A DNA stretch of 64,000 bases from Torymus aiolomorphi (taxonomy: Eukaryota; Arthropoda; Insecta; Hymenoptera; Torymidae): assembly GCA_036365515.1 (NCBI GenBank), contig CM070877.1:67761522-67825521 (forward strand), written 5' to 3'. The position numbers and the translations under genes are program-made. Positions 20,573-31,601 of the stretch are shown here, one piece after another. Each line of letters begins with the position of its first letter. Position 1 is the first letter of the stretch. The notes under the pieces were generated by a model. It saw only the letters and a list, made by a program, of their open reading frames with translations, was not told the origin of the DNA and did not search any database.

Positions 20573-21530
20573 GTGTGAATTCTACATTTCGCCGAGTTAT
20601 CTTCGCGACCTTCTGTGCACATCAACGGACCTCCGAGTGCGTTGACGCGTGGAGCAATGTGAGAACAGCGTCTTTGATGTAAATCTCCGGGTGCATCTTT
20701 GCGTGAAGCCATCGTCACCGGCGTCTTTTAACGCACCCGTCGAGCAATGTGTGAGGAGCTGGTATACAATTGTTGCACCTCGTTGAGTATTCTCCGAGGC
20801 TGCCCCAGCAGTCAACAGCGACGTCGTCCTCAAGATAATTTTTGCACCAAGGTATGCGTACGACATAAATTTCGGTGCTTGCGACAAAAGTTAAGTACCT
20901 TGCAGCATAGTGGCTTTTCATGCGAAAATAATCGACCTTTTCTAGAGCGGGATTTCCGGGAAGTGTTTACCTTCTCCCGGCCTTCCAAGAATTGTCGTCG
21001 CGCGGCGCGTATTTACTCGCGAGACTTTGAATTCGTGAAATTCGCGCGCATCGGCCACGCGATCTAGGAACTAGAGGGCCATTTTGACTTTCTCATCTCA
21101 TCGAGTTTTCAAGCTCGCTCTTGCGCAAGGTGACACGAAAAACCTTTTGATATTTTTGAGTCACGCGTACTACACTTTTTCAATTTTATTAAATCTCGCA
21201 TTACCTAATCAAACTCTGTAATAAGATTAATTTTTTTAGCGAGAAACTGGTCTTGTTAGCTTTTTACGCGGTTTACTGATAATTTTAATACATAGTTTTA
21301 AGTTTTAGCTTAGACTTAGCTTTAAAACCATTGTTTGTGCCTGCGAGCACTAACTAGGCTACTTGTGATACGCATCGACGTAAGGCAATTTAGGCTCGTC
21401 AATAACCTCTCCGGAGGAATTGGATTTCTCCTATGCTATACGTGTACTTTCGACTCGCGTAGAGGTAGTATTTACGCTCTAGGTTTTCGGCTCGCGTACA
21501 TTCTTGTTCATCAAGATGCCGGACAATACA
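20573..21530 (+). other. Leader of the CsRn1-like element
   Basis: I see no convincing gene. GCGTGGAGCAATGTGAG (about 20647) and CGTCGAGCAATGTGTGAG (about 20738) form a two-copy short repeat. The Gag N-terminus expected here is not recognisable. Confidence 0.5.
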
Positions 21531-21534
21531 GATT

Positions 21535-22075
21535 AAAGGGGGAAGGGATGACCGATGGCAAGCCTACGAGAATTCTTCAAAGGCTTCGTGGCCTCAATCC
21601 TGGCTCCTGTGACGACAAAATTATTCAGTCCGTCTTCCTCGACCAGCTTTCCCCACATTCGATTCTTGTTGCTACGGATATTACTGATCTCAATAAACTC
21701 GTGGAGGTAGCCGACAAACTTGCTGAGGCTTCCGGCAATTCTGACCATCAGGTCAGCGCTGTTTCTTCAAACAAGCCTAGCTCTTTTGATGCTGAAGCTA
21801 CCTTCAAGCGCCTTGAGCAGATGCTTGAACGAAAGTTTGAGACCCTGGCAAAGAAAATAGACGGTAATCCGGGTTCCTCAAAAGAGTCATCTGGCTCCCA
21901 AACTAGAGGTAGATCTAGGCGCGCTCGCTCTTCCAGCCGCGCTTACGCCTCGCTCATAGGAAATATCCTAATAACCCTTTATCGTGCAGGGAGTGGTGCT
22001 CCAAATATGCTGAGTGGCAAGCGAAAAACTCTCAGCAAAAAAACTAACTCAACCTTCTGTTGAGGAGACGTCTTC
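21535..22075 (+). pseudogene. gag: Gag remnant, CsRn1 type
   Basis: The frame from about 21335 becomes Gag-like at GEGMTDGKPTRILQRLRGLN and continues FLDQLSPHSILVATDI, LNKLVEVADKLAEAS. This matches the middle of CsRn1/Kabuki Gag. The end shifts frame near 21940: the next frame reads HRKYPNNPLSCREWC, the His-Cys-Cys part of the CHCC motif that typifies this group, with the first Cys not evident. The N-terminal third is missing. Confidence 0.75.
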
Positions 22076-22079
22076 AGAA

Positions 22080-22239
22080 GGTACTCGTTTATCTAAACGT
22101 CTTCATGTACGTGATCCCATCTCAGGCAGGTCGTTCCTTATCGATACGGGTGCAGACATTTCGCTCGTTCCAGCAAATCCTAAGGCATGCTGCAAGCCCA
22201 GCTCCTTTAAGCTATTCGCGGCAAACAACTCTTTGATAA
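22080..22239 (+). pseudogene. Aspartic protease of the CsRn1-like element, 5' part
   Basis: RLHVRDPISGRSFLIDTGAD carries the intact catalytic DTG, followed by ISLVPANP. The coding sequence is cut at 22240 by the foldback element and resumes at about 23560. Confidence 0.85.
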
Positions 22240-23548
22240 CCCTGCTAAAAATGATCTTATACTTTATCCCGAGATTAGTCACGTATCCGGCACGTACTCA
22301 ATCTCATTTCAAATCACATACCTAGTCATATATCTATCAGCATGATAAAATAGGGCTGATTAATCACCTTCCCGTCACTTGATTAAGTATGTGATTCATA
22401 ACCGGTTTAGAATGGGTTCACGCACATGATTAAGCAAGTGATTTTGCATATGCTTTATTACATCATTAAGGAAAAATTTTGTGTCTCAATTGCTCAGTAT
22501 GTGATTCAGCATATTATTAAGCACATAAAATAGTACGTATTTAGACAAATGATTATGCACGTGATTTCACACATGATTATGTATGTGACTTAGCAAAAAA
22601 ATATGTTCTACTTCATTGCTCGTCACGTCGTTAGGCATATGATTTAGTCTGTGTTTCAATATGTGTTCTGGCACATCATTAAGCATGTGATTATAATGTG
22701 ATTTGATAGATGATTTCGGAAAAATTTTACGTTTGCATTAATCGTTACATGATTCAGCATATTATTAAGCATGTAAAATAGTTCATATTTAGACAAATGA
22801 TTATGCACGTGATTTCACACATGATTATGTATGTGACTTAGCAAAAAAAATGTTCTACTTCATTTCTAAATGCTGAATCACGTTCTTCAATGATTCAGAC
22901 ACAAAATTTTTCCGTAATCATGTTCACAATCATATGCTTAACGACATGATGAGCAATGAAGTATAACATTTTTTTTGGTAAGTCACGTACAAAATCACGT
23001 GTGAAATCATATGCATAATCATGTGTCTAAATATCACACATGCTAAATAATATACTGAATTACGGAATGTATAATGCAGACACACCATTTTTCTGTAATG
23101 ATGTACAAAATCATATGCAAAATCACTTGCTTATTATCTGCCTGTATACATACTAAAACATAGGCTAAATTATATGTCTAACGACGTGACGAGAAATAAA
23201 GTATAATTTTTTTTAGTAAGTCACATACGAAGTCATAAGTGAAATCACGTGCACAATCATCTGTCTTAATACATTCTATTTCACGTGCTAAATAATATGC
23301 TAAATCCTGTAACGAATAATACAGTACTAACATTTTTTTCCGTAATCATGTAAAAAAGCATATGCAAAATCACTTGCTTAATCATGTGCGTGAACACATT
23401 CGAAATCGGTTATGAATTACATACTTAATCAAGTGACGGGAAGGTGATTAATCAGCCCTATTTTATCATGCTGATAGATATATGACTAGGCATGTGATTT
23501 GATACGTGACTAATCTCGGGATAAAGCATAAGATTATTTTTAGCAGGG
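22240..23548. mobile_element. 1.3-kb foldback (full-length palindromic) DNA element
   Basis: The left end CCCTGCTAAAAATGATCTTA pairs with the right end TAAGATTATTTTTAGCAGGG, and homology continues inward along nearly the whole length to a centre near 22886 (CTGAATCA, 10-nt loop, TGATTCAG). Each arm of about 640 bp consists of short repeats with GTGATTT, ATGATTA and CACGTGATT cores. There is no coding potential. The target duplication is unclear. It splits the protease of the LTR element. Confidence 0.9.
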
Positions 23549-23567
23549 AAGTACCTAAGGCGAGTCG

Positions 23568-24857
23568 ATGCTTAGACTTAATCTCGGCGTTCGACGCTCC
23601 ATTCGCTGGAGCTTTTGCATCGAGGATGTTCCTCATCCCATTATAGGTGCTGATCTTTCATCTCACTATGCCCTTCTTGTCGACTTTAAAAGAAATCGTC
23701 TTGTCGACTCATCTACCGACATCTATACTCTCGTAGTCGTAAAAGATGTTTCGTTGGACTCTGTTTTTGCAGTTGTTCCCGGTTCGGAGTGTGCAAAGAT
23801 TCTCGCTGACTTTCCGGAAATCACGGGTGTTTCTAAACCCACAATCCCCAGAAACAGCGATGCTTTCCACCACATTTGGACCTCTGGTCCTCCGGTATCG
23901 GAGCGTCCTCGTAGACTCGCTCCAGATAAACTAAAAGCGGCGAAAGCCGAATTCGATACTTGGATTGAGGCAGGAATTTGCCGTCCCTCCAGCAGCCCTT
24001 GGGCAAGTTCTCTCCATATGGAGTTGAAAAAGGACAACAGTTGAAGACCTTGTGGCGATTATAGGCGCTCAAACGCTGCCACGGTCCCTGATAAATACCC
24101 GACTGCTCACATTCATGACTGCACGAAGAACCTTTACAGTAAGAAAATCTTTTCGGCGCTTGATCTTCATAAAGCGTTCAATCAGATCCCTATAGCTCTT
24201 GAAGACATACCAAAAACGGCCATTATTACCCCTTTCGGCCTTTGCGAGTTCATCTACATGACCTTCGGGCTTCGCAACGCGAGTCAAACCTTTCAGCGTT
24301 ACATTAATAGCGCGCTAGGTGATCTCGATTTCGTATACCTCTATATTGACGATATTTTGATTGCATCTTCATCTGAAGGAGAGCATTATGCTCACCTTCG
24401 CACGGTCTTTGATCGACTTAAGAAGTTTCATCTTCGATTAAACGTCGAAAAATGTACCTTTCCTGCTGAAGAATTAGAGTTTTTAGGCTATCTGGTGAAT
24501 GGTGAAGGCATTCGCCCCATTCCCAGTAGGGTTGAAGCTATTTGAAACTTCCCCAAACCTCAGACTATAGCGGAACTTCGTAGATTTGTCGGCATGGTAA
24601 ATTTTTACCGCCATAATATGCCTCGTGCTGCGACTTCTCAAGCTCCTCTCAACGCTCTTTTTAGCGATTCTCGCAAAAATGAAAAACGTCTTATTCCGTG
24701 GACGCCTGAAGCTGAAGAGGCTTTTATACGTGTAAAGGAGCAGTTGTCGGCAGCAGCTCGGCTTTTTCACCCCCGCATTGGTGCGGAAATAAGCATTGTT
24801 TCTGATGCTTCCGATTCTGGTATGGGTAGAGTCCATCCGACTCCCTGTAGAGATTAA
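23568..24857 (+). pseudogene. pol: Protease end, reverse transcriptase and start of RNase H (CsRn1-like)
   Basis: The frame opens with the end of protease (VPHPIIGADLSSHYALLVD), a linker, and RT (AGICRPSSSPWASSLHM). It is interrupted by TGA at 24042-24044 where the family has Trp before RPCGDYR. It resumes ([29 protein letters not shown], catalytic [10 protein letters not shown]). A second TGA stands at 24543-24545, before NFPKPQTIAELRRFVGM. RNase H begins (SIVSDASDSGMG) and then stops abruptly at a deletion near 24826. Both TGA codons are one transition away from the expected sense codons (TGG, CGA). Confidence 0.93.
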
Positions 24858-26154
24858 CCTCAACGAGCTTGCTGAAAAACAGGAAGCTGATGAGCAGCTT
24901 AAGGCCCTTCGCGAGTCTTTTGATTACCCGTTCTCTTTGAAGCGCATTCAACGGGGCCCTGTGCATACTACCATATTTTGCGAAATCACTGGTGAACCCA
25001 TTCGTCCCTACATCCCTGAGTCGCTCCGTGAAACGGTGTTTAATATGTTCCATAATCCTACTCACCCGGGCCCCAAGGTCACCGATCGACTCATACGGCA
25101 GCGTCATGTATGGCCTAACATGCACCGTGATATACCGCGTATGTGTAAAAACTGTTTAGACTGTCAACAGTCAAAAATCTCTCGCCATGTCAAACTTCTT
25201 CCTGACAAATTCGTCGCACCTGATGATCGATTCGACCATGTGTACATTGATCTAGTCGGTCCCCTTCCTAATCTCAATGGTTTTGAGTATGTGCTCACCA
25301 TGATTGATCGTTTTTCGCGCTGGATTGAGGCGGTTCCATTACGTGAAATGTCGGCACAAACGGTTGCCAGGGCATTTTATGACACCTGGGCCTCCCGTTA
25401 TGGTGCGCCAAAGGTCATCTCTTCCGATCAGGGTTCGCAATTTGAATCGCGCATATTCACAGCTCTTCTGTCCCTAATAGGTTGCGAGCGTATTCGTACT
25501 ACCGCGTATCACCCTGCGGCGAATGGCCTAATAGAGCGCTAGCACCGTACCTTTAAAGCGGCGATTATGTGTCATGTGGACAAGGACTGGACACGTACGC
25601 TGAGTACGGTATTATTAGGTTTACGTTGTCATCTTCGGCAAGACACCAATGCGTCTCCCGCGGAATTCTTATTCGGTACCACTTTGCGTCTTCCAGGTGA
25701 GTTCTTTCTCCCTGAAGACTTTACGCCAGATCCGAATTTCTTTATCGAAGAATTCCGCGAATTCATGCGTCAGATCCGTCCAGTTCCTGTCACACATAAC
25801 TATAAGAAGCGTGCGTTTTGCTTCAAAGACTTATATAGTTGTACTCATGTATTTATGCGCAATATGGCCAAAAAGTCTTTAGAAAGACCTTATACAGGCC
25901 CCTACAAAGTACTGAAACGTCCGTCCGATCGCGTCTTTGATATAGAGATTAATGGCGCGGCGCGCAGTGTATCCGTAGAACTGTTCAAACCTGCGTATGT
26001 AATTTCCGATAATCTTCCCGATGTGGCTCCCGGTGGTGACTTAACCGGCAATCAGCCCACCACTGTTGATCGACCAGTATTAAAAACCTATGCTAAGAAG
26101 AAAGTATCTTTTGCCCCTGCGGCCATAGATTGTAAGTGCTACCGAGCACAATAA
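24826..26154 (+). pseudogene. pol: Integrase of the CsRn1-like element
   Basis: After the deletion (which removes the rest of RNase H and changes frame) the sequence reads RVESIRLPVEI, the linker before integrase. The H2C2 finger (HVWPNMH, CKNCLDCQ) and the full catalytic triad are present: HVYIDLVGPLP, SSDQGSQFES, and AANGLIER. A TAG at 25540-25542 follows ER, where the family has Gln. The frame continues to the stop at 26152-26154 with the GPY/F-like segment (RPYTGPYKVLKR). Only this stop separates the integrase core from its C-terminal domain. Confidence 0.93.
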
Positions 26155-26195
26155 AATTTATAATTTGTATCTATTTATATTTATGTACTTCGTTG

Positions 26196-26210
26196 GCACT
26201 CGGGGGAGTG
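26196..26210 (+). promoter_or_regulatory. Polypurine tract candidate
   Basis: The sequence ACTCGGGGGAGTG directly precedes the 3' LTR and is the only G-rich stretch there. Confidence 0.6.
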
Positions 26211-26458
26211 TGTAGGGACTGCGATCTTCCCTCTCGCTCTCTCTGCGAGAGTGGGGGAAGCGGCCATGTTGCGTGCGGCGAGAAGCCGCCTGCGAGCGGC
26301 AGTCTTTGCTAGAGCCCATGAGCGTGCGGAAGTGCGTCCGCTGTATCCTCCTCATACAATAAAATCTCGTTGTGTTGACTCCTCGACTCTCTGATTTCTT
26401 TCTACTCTCCCCTTCCTATTCCTAGAACGAGTGGAGAAGTGGGCATACGAATCCCACA
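26211..26458 (+). repeat. 3' LTR of the CsRn1-like element
   Basis: TGTAGGGACTGCGATCTT to CCCACA, 248 bp, collinear without gaps with the 5' LTR. Confidence 0.93.
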
Positions 26459-26471
26459 CATTGTCTGGCTG

Positions 26472-26481
26472 TATATTTAAG
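26472..26481 (+). promoter_or_regulatory. TATA box candidate
   Basis: TATATTTAAG lies about 60 bp before the ATG at 26533, with CTAGTCGG 28 bases downstream as a weak initiator. Confidence 0.4.
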
Positions 26482-26529
26482 AGGGTTTTGGAATCAACGG
26501 CTAGTCGGTACACACAGAACACTTTCAAG

Positions 26530-27303
26530 ATGTTTAGAGCCAGTGTATCTCATTTAGCTAAAATTTTAAGACATGTTTTATACATAGCAAATGCTCGACA
26601 CACGCATATACGTACAATGTGTGGACGAGAATGGGCTAGCGACCTCGAAAAGTTGTCGCTCCAGGTATTATGCAAAAAATTTCATTTTCTTCTCCTGCAT
26701 TGCGACATATCGAGCATCTACTGCATGTATAGTATTGGCCTTTTTCATAATCCAGATTTGCTGTCGATCATTGTAAAGGCTGTAAAGCAATACAACGATC
26801 ACACAAGCTCTCTAGCCAGCCGTATAATTCACCCCCACCATAAGTATCGATTCATTCTAGCATAAAAATGTATTGATTTTACTTTTTACTCTAAACCGAT
26901 TATGTTATTATTTTTTAGTAATTAATCAGATGCGTGACGATACAGCAAGCGATAAAATATTAATGCAAATAAATACTCATGACGATCAACAGCCTGAACC
27001 ATTAACATCTAACATGGATCATAGTAAGTATTGAGATTGTTAAAATTAAAATAATAATTTAACATAATTATGGCACACCTCAATACTTAAGTTTCAGAAG
27101 CAGAAACATCGTCAACGCTGATTCGTCAAAACAGCGGAAACTCGCAGCCTAAGCATTGATAGGGTGTTCGTTTAATAATTTTTTCATCGTTATTAAATGC
27201 TCAATCAATACTTTTAATTTTAGAACAAGCAGTGTCTCCATCTCGGGCAGAAATTGAATACGACTCCGATTCTAACAGTAGCAGTAGCAACAGCAGCAAA
27301 TAG
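26530..27303 (+). CDS. Candidate small spliced gene upstream of polB
   Basis: From the ATG at about 26533 an exon reads MFRASVSHLAKILRHVLYIA and can end at CTCCAG|GTATT near 26667 in phase 0. A second exon may start after TTAATCAG at about 26931 (MRDDTASDKILMQ) and end at a strong donor (CATA|GTAAGT, about 27022). A third follows AAGTTTCAG (about 27100; AETSSTLIRQNSGN) and meets a stop at TGA. A further acceptor-like TTTTAG precedes a short acidic, Ser-rich tail (EYDSDSNSSSSNSSK) ending TAG near 27303. The phase agreement and the GTAAGT donor are the support. The last junction fails, so the gene may be broken. No family recognised. Confidence 0.35.
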
Positions 27304-27351
27304 ATTCTTGTTTATTTATTTATGAGATAAGAAATTTGGATTGTTTTGCAG

Positions 27352-29487
27352 GAGATTATTTACAGTACGACGAAAGGATCGCATCCTCGTTTGATCATTG
27401 AAAATGAATCTACACAACATTATCGTCGTTTCGGATACGAAGGGAGGGAAATTCAAGGAACTATAGCGCCATCACCACCAAACGCCAATATTTGTGTTTA
27501 GTTAGAGGGCTGTATGCGTAATCTTCATCGGCAACTGTGCACCAGAGGTAGTCCTACTGATTTTATAGATATAACAATAGCCTCTGAAAGATTCAATCAT
27601 GGAGCTCTATGGATGTCCTTCAGACCGATTAAAAATTTCAATTATAAGGACCTTTGGGAGATGCTATTCGATGCAGTGCAAAGTGCAAATGATTTTACTA
27701 TCAGTAATCGGTTGTCGATTAACTGTGCTTGTCAAAGGTACGGCAGGACGTGGTCGGGTGCGCTTGCCTGAAGATGCAGTAAAGAAAAAATCAATTCTGT
27801 GCATTCAGAACGATGATAACCTGTGTTTATCATCGTTTTGGCAAAGCAATGGGCGCGTTCAAAAGGAAGCGGCTGAGGAGATTGTGAATTTGGCATGTAC
27901 GCAAGTACCTTTAGAAGATGTGGTATTCAAGGAATCCACAATTTTCAATTTTTTTTCTCAACACATGCTACAGTTATAGTTGTGTATAATTTTTCTACTT
28001 TCGCTCGTGGTCATCCACCGCTTTACGATGGTCCACGTTTCGTCATTGATTCACATTGAAGTATTGTGCATACATTGAGGCTTATGTATGACGAGCGCAC
28101 AAAAGACTATGAACCAATATTCAACTTAATAGGAGCGAGCGTAAGCACTGGGTATTGCATACCTTGCAATAAAAGTTACTGGTGAGTCGAGGACCGCAGA
28201 TTTTCTATCAAATGTTACAAATGTATGACAATACCGCGGTGCGATATGTCTGGAAATCTCAAAAGATGTAAATTGTATTTCAGGTCGTGTTTTGGTGACT
28301 CATGTTATGAAAATCATTTAGAAAAAACATCATTTAACAAGACTAGCAGTATATGTGGTAAGATAAAAATATTTCAAATTTGTTTTAGAACAATGCTTTT
28401 AATGAACAGTAGAAAACACGACTGTGGTGTAACTTTTTGTAGGACATGTAAATTATACTTACCAAACGGCCATCTGTGTTACATGCAAACTATAAAAACG
28501 AAAGAAGAAACAAAGAAAACTTTTATGTATTTGTTTTATGACTTTGAGACTCAACAAACGATAGAAATATTGGGAGACGGCGAAAGAAAATTCACGTTCC
28601 TAATTTATGTGTCGTTCAACAAGTATGTAGCTTCTGCGTGGAGATTACCGATATCACATTTAGATGTGACTACTGTAGTGTTTGCGAGTATGTGTTCCAA
28701 GATAATCCTGTGAAACAACTTGTTGAATTTGTATTAACACCAAGACAGCAATTCAAAAAATTATATGCATCGCTCATAACTCGCAAGGTTTTGACGCTCA
28801 ATTTATATTCAAGTATATCGTTGAAAAATACGATAATCAACGTGGTAAATACCCTGTTGGTCATCCTAAAATATACGTTGGTTGGAAGGAATGTAGACGT
28901 GTCAGGGATAAACAACGACGTATTTCAAGTTAACGGTTTAATAAAGTGCGAAGTATTTCCACCGCAAAACCTGTATCACACTTTATTACCGGTAAGAATG
29001 CACGGTAAACTAATATTTCCTCTATGTCGCACGTGTTATGAACAGATGATCCAAGAAGATTTCCCGCATCAAGACCCGAACGATCGAATTTTACGGGGAA
29101 CGTGGGTGTCTGAGGAGGTTAAAGAGGCTGTCAAACTGGGATATACAATTCAACGCGTTTACGAGATCTGACAATACGAGATGACGCAATATAATAAAAA
29201 GAACGCAAAGGCGGAGTATTTGCCGAATATATCAACGAGCTTTTCGCGCAAAAAACTGTGGCATCTGGGTTTCCACCTATTTGTCTGACCGAACAAGATG
29301 AAAGATGAATACGTAAGAATTGGAGGTCAATGAAGGTATTAGTTTAAATAAAGACGCGATACAGTACAATGCTTGGCTAAGATCAGTCGTAAAACTATGT
29401 CTAAACTCTTTATGGGGTAAATTTGGTCAACGTGAAAAGATGACAAAGACAGAAGTGATTACTAAACCAGAAAGATTGACTGAGTTA
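27352..29487 (+). pseudogene. Polinton DNA polymerase B, N-terminal and exonuclease part
   Basis: PolB copies the element by protein priming. An acceptor-like TTTTGCAG precedes the first coding stretch. In several frames the sequence follows the Polinton PolB plan: an N-terminal region (SILCIQNDDNLCLSSF), a Cys/His-rich section (CGVTFCRTCKLYL, GHLCYM), the 3'-5' exonuclease signature (YLFYDFETQQ), a conserved block (GLIKCEVFPPQNLYH, LIFPLCRTC, GTWVSEEVKEA, GYTIQRVYEI), and the palm motif (KLCLNSLWGKFGQR). I count at least six frameshifts or stops. A Penelope-like element interrupts it at 29487, within the 13-bp duplicated target. Confidence 0.9.
29475..29487 (+). repeat. 13-bp target duplication, left copy
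   Basis: ATTGACTGAGTTA here recurs exactly at 31602-31614, on the other side of the Penelope-like insertion. Confidence 0.9.
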
Positions 29488-29559
29488 AAATTGTTGTTTT
29501 GGTCAATTCTGACCAGATCCGTTGGGAGCAGGAAAGAAAATAGACTACGATGCTAAGTA

Positions 29560-29600
29560 GTTGCAACGTTTCGTCGACGGGTTTGTCGACCTCTTCAGGC
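29560..29600 (-). ncRNA. Hammerhead-ribozyme-like core, minus-strand copy
   Basis: On the minus strand CTGAAGA (29592-29598) is followed by a GTCGAC/GTCGAC stem, then GAAA (29569-29572) and a short GTTGCAAC hairpin before TAC. This is the CUGANGA-stem II-GAAA order of hammerheads, which are known from Penelope-like elements. Stem I is weak. Confidence 0.45.
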
Positions 29601-29842
29601 TTTATTAAAAAAAATATATAATAATATAATTAACAGAACGAGCTCACGCTAGTCTTAACTTACGATGATTGAAAAAATTTTAAAAAATGCGAAACAAATT
29701 ACCTAAGTTATCGCACAGCGATCCGTCGAGTAATGTGAAAATACATAGCAACATGACTTATATATATATATATATATATATATATTGGCTTCCTACCAAA
29801 ACGTAAACAATAAAAAATTTTGAATTAGATCGAGAATATACT

Positions 29843-30930
29843 TTACTTTTTATGTAACAGCTTAAAGATAGATTTGTATTCTCTACTGAGATTCTGTGTA
29901 TCTTCTTTTTTGTTTATTGTATTTGGTGTACTGTTAATAAATAACATTTCAGAAATAAGTCTTTTATTATAGTTATTTTCAATATCTCTAATTGTTACTG
30001 CTTCAAAATCAAATTCATGATTATATTCATTTTTATGTATATTGACAACCAACTCATCATTATTATTCTTGCGATGTTCGGCAATTCGTTTATTTAGGGC
30101 ACGTTTTGTTTCGCCTATGTACCGTGCATTGCAATCTTTACAAGGGAACTCATAAACCACATTCGTTTGCTCGAGTTTGTTGGTTTTATCTTTGCCAAGA
30201 ACAACTAGTTTTGAGAATTTATTAACTATATTTGGGATCGTTACAATATTGTGTTTCCGTAAAAATTTTGAACAATTGTTGTAAAATTTTGAATAAAATG
30301 GAAGTGATACTTTAATGTTGTGTCGGTTAGTATTTACAGGACTGTTTCTTTTATTTTGAAAACGAATTTTAAATAGTCTAGATCTTATATGTTTGTCAAT
30401 AAACTCTGGTGGATATGAGTTCTCTTTAAGTATATTTTTAACCCGCAATATATTTCTATTATGAAAACGTTTATCTGATAAAAGGATAGTTCTATCAATC
30501 AAGTTAAAAACTATATTCTTTTTTAATGATATCGGGTGGTTGCTGTAGTAGTTTAAAGTTCTATTAGATGACATCGATTTTGAATACCAGTCAGTAATAA
30601 TATTACCATCCTGTTTAATGAGAGACACGTCCAAAAAGTTAATATTGTTATTAATTTCAATTTCATAAGTAAACTTAAGGTTGGGATCAAAATTGTTAAA
30701 ACATTGATTCAATACATGAATATCGTCTTTTTTGATACAACAAATCGAATCATCAACATATCGAAAATAGAACATAGGTATTATGTTGAATTCTGTTTTT
30801 AGTTTCTTCCAACAAGCAATTTCTAAATCTTCCATGACTAGATCAGCAAAAAACGGAGAGATTGGAGAACCCATAGGTGTCCCAAAAATTTGTTGGTAAT
30901 ATTTGTTATTAAAAGTAAAAAATAACATAG
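29843..30930 (-). pseudogene. Penelope-like reverse transcriptase and GIY-YIG endonuclease, 5'-truncated
   Basis: Reading leftward, the open frame holds the RT palm (QIFGTPMGSPISPFFADL, FRYVDDSICC, the catalytic YVDD), a thumb region (SRLFKIRFQNKRNSP), and the GIY-YIG endonuclease typical of Penelope-like elements (YEFPCKDCNARYIGETKRAL, NKRIAEHRKNN, YNHEFDFEAV). It ends at 29843. The N-terminal half of RT is absent because the copy is truncated at the inversion junction. The first 25 or so codons of the open frame (to 31003) come from the inverted partner and are not part of the protein. What remains is uninterrupted, so the insertion is probably young. Confidence 0.92.
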
Positions 30931-31202
30931 GCGAGACAAAACGTGCCCTAAATAAACGAATTGCCGAACATCGCAAGAATAATAATGATGAGTTGGTTGT
31001 CAATATACATAAAAATGAATATAATCATGAATTTGATTTTGAAGCAGTAACAATTAGAGATATTGAAAATAACTATAATAAAAGACTTATTTCTGAAATG
31101 TTATTTATTAACAGTACACCAAATACAATAAACAAAAAAGAAGATACACAGAATCTCAGTAGAGAATACAAATCTATCTTTAAGCTGTTACATAAAAAGT
31201 AA
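30930..31202 (+). pseudogene. Inverted copy of the GIY-YIG endonuclease C-terminus
   Basis: From GETKRALNKRIAEHRKNN to the stop, the peptide is identical to the C-terminus of the minus-strand copy. The catalytic N-terminal GIY-YIG residues are missing. Confidence 0.9.
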
Positions 31203-31438
31203 AGTATATTCTCGATCTAATTCAAAATTTGTTATTGTTTACGTTTTGGTAGGAAGTCAATATATATATATATATATAAGTCATCTTGCTATGTACTTTC
31301 ACATTACTCGACGGATCGCTGTGCGATAACTTAGGTAATTCGTTTCGCATTTTTTAAAATTTTTTCAACCATCGTAAGTTAAGACTAGCGTGAGCTCGTT
31401 CTGTTAATTATATTATTATATATTTTTTTTAATAAAGC

Positions 31439-31480
31439 CTGAAGAGGTCGACAAACCCGTCGACGAAACGTTGCAACTAC
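31439..31480 (+). ncRNA. Hammerhead-ribozyme-like core, plus-strand copy
   Basis: The same motif in the inverted partner: CTGAAGA at 31439-31445, stem GTCGAC-AAACCC-GTCGAC, GAAA at 31465-31468, then GTTGCAACTAC. Confidence 0.45.
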
Positions 31481-31601
31481 TTAGCATCGTAGTCTATTTT
31501 CTTTCCTGCTCCCAACGGATCTGGTCAGAATTGACCAAAACAACAATTTTTACATTTGACAATGGGGAGTAAAATTGTGAATACAATTACAAACTCAAGT
31601 T

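Larger units (their letters stand above)
19883..26458 (+). mobile_element. CsRn1/Kabuki-like Ty3 element with 248-bp LTRs
   Basis: Two LTRs of exactly 248 bp (19883-20130 and 26211-26458) start TGTAGGGA and end CCCACA. I count about 18 differences between them by eye. The primer site is of tRNA-Trp type, the Gag end has a CHCC-like motif, and Pol has the order PR-RT-RH-IN; together these point to the CsRn1/Kabuki group. Flanks are TATT on the left and CATT on the right, a possible 4-bp duplication with one change. A 1.3-kb foldback element sits in the protease region and most of RNase H is deleted. Confidence 0.9.
29488..31601 (-). mobile_element. Penelope-like element, inverted double copy
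   Basis: The insertion consists of a minus-strand copy (29488 to about 30930; RT plus endonuclease) joined to an inverted partial copy of the same 3' end (about 30930-31560). The outer ends mirror each other (TTTTGGTCAATTCTGACC and its complement). Thirteen bases are duplicated at the target. The junction near 30925-30935 falls in CATAGGCGA, shared by both copies. Each copy also carries a short (TA)n tract (29759-29786 and 31259-31279). Confidence 0.9.
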
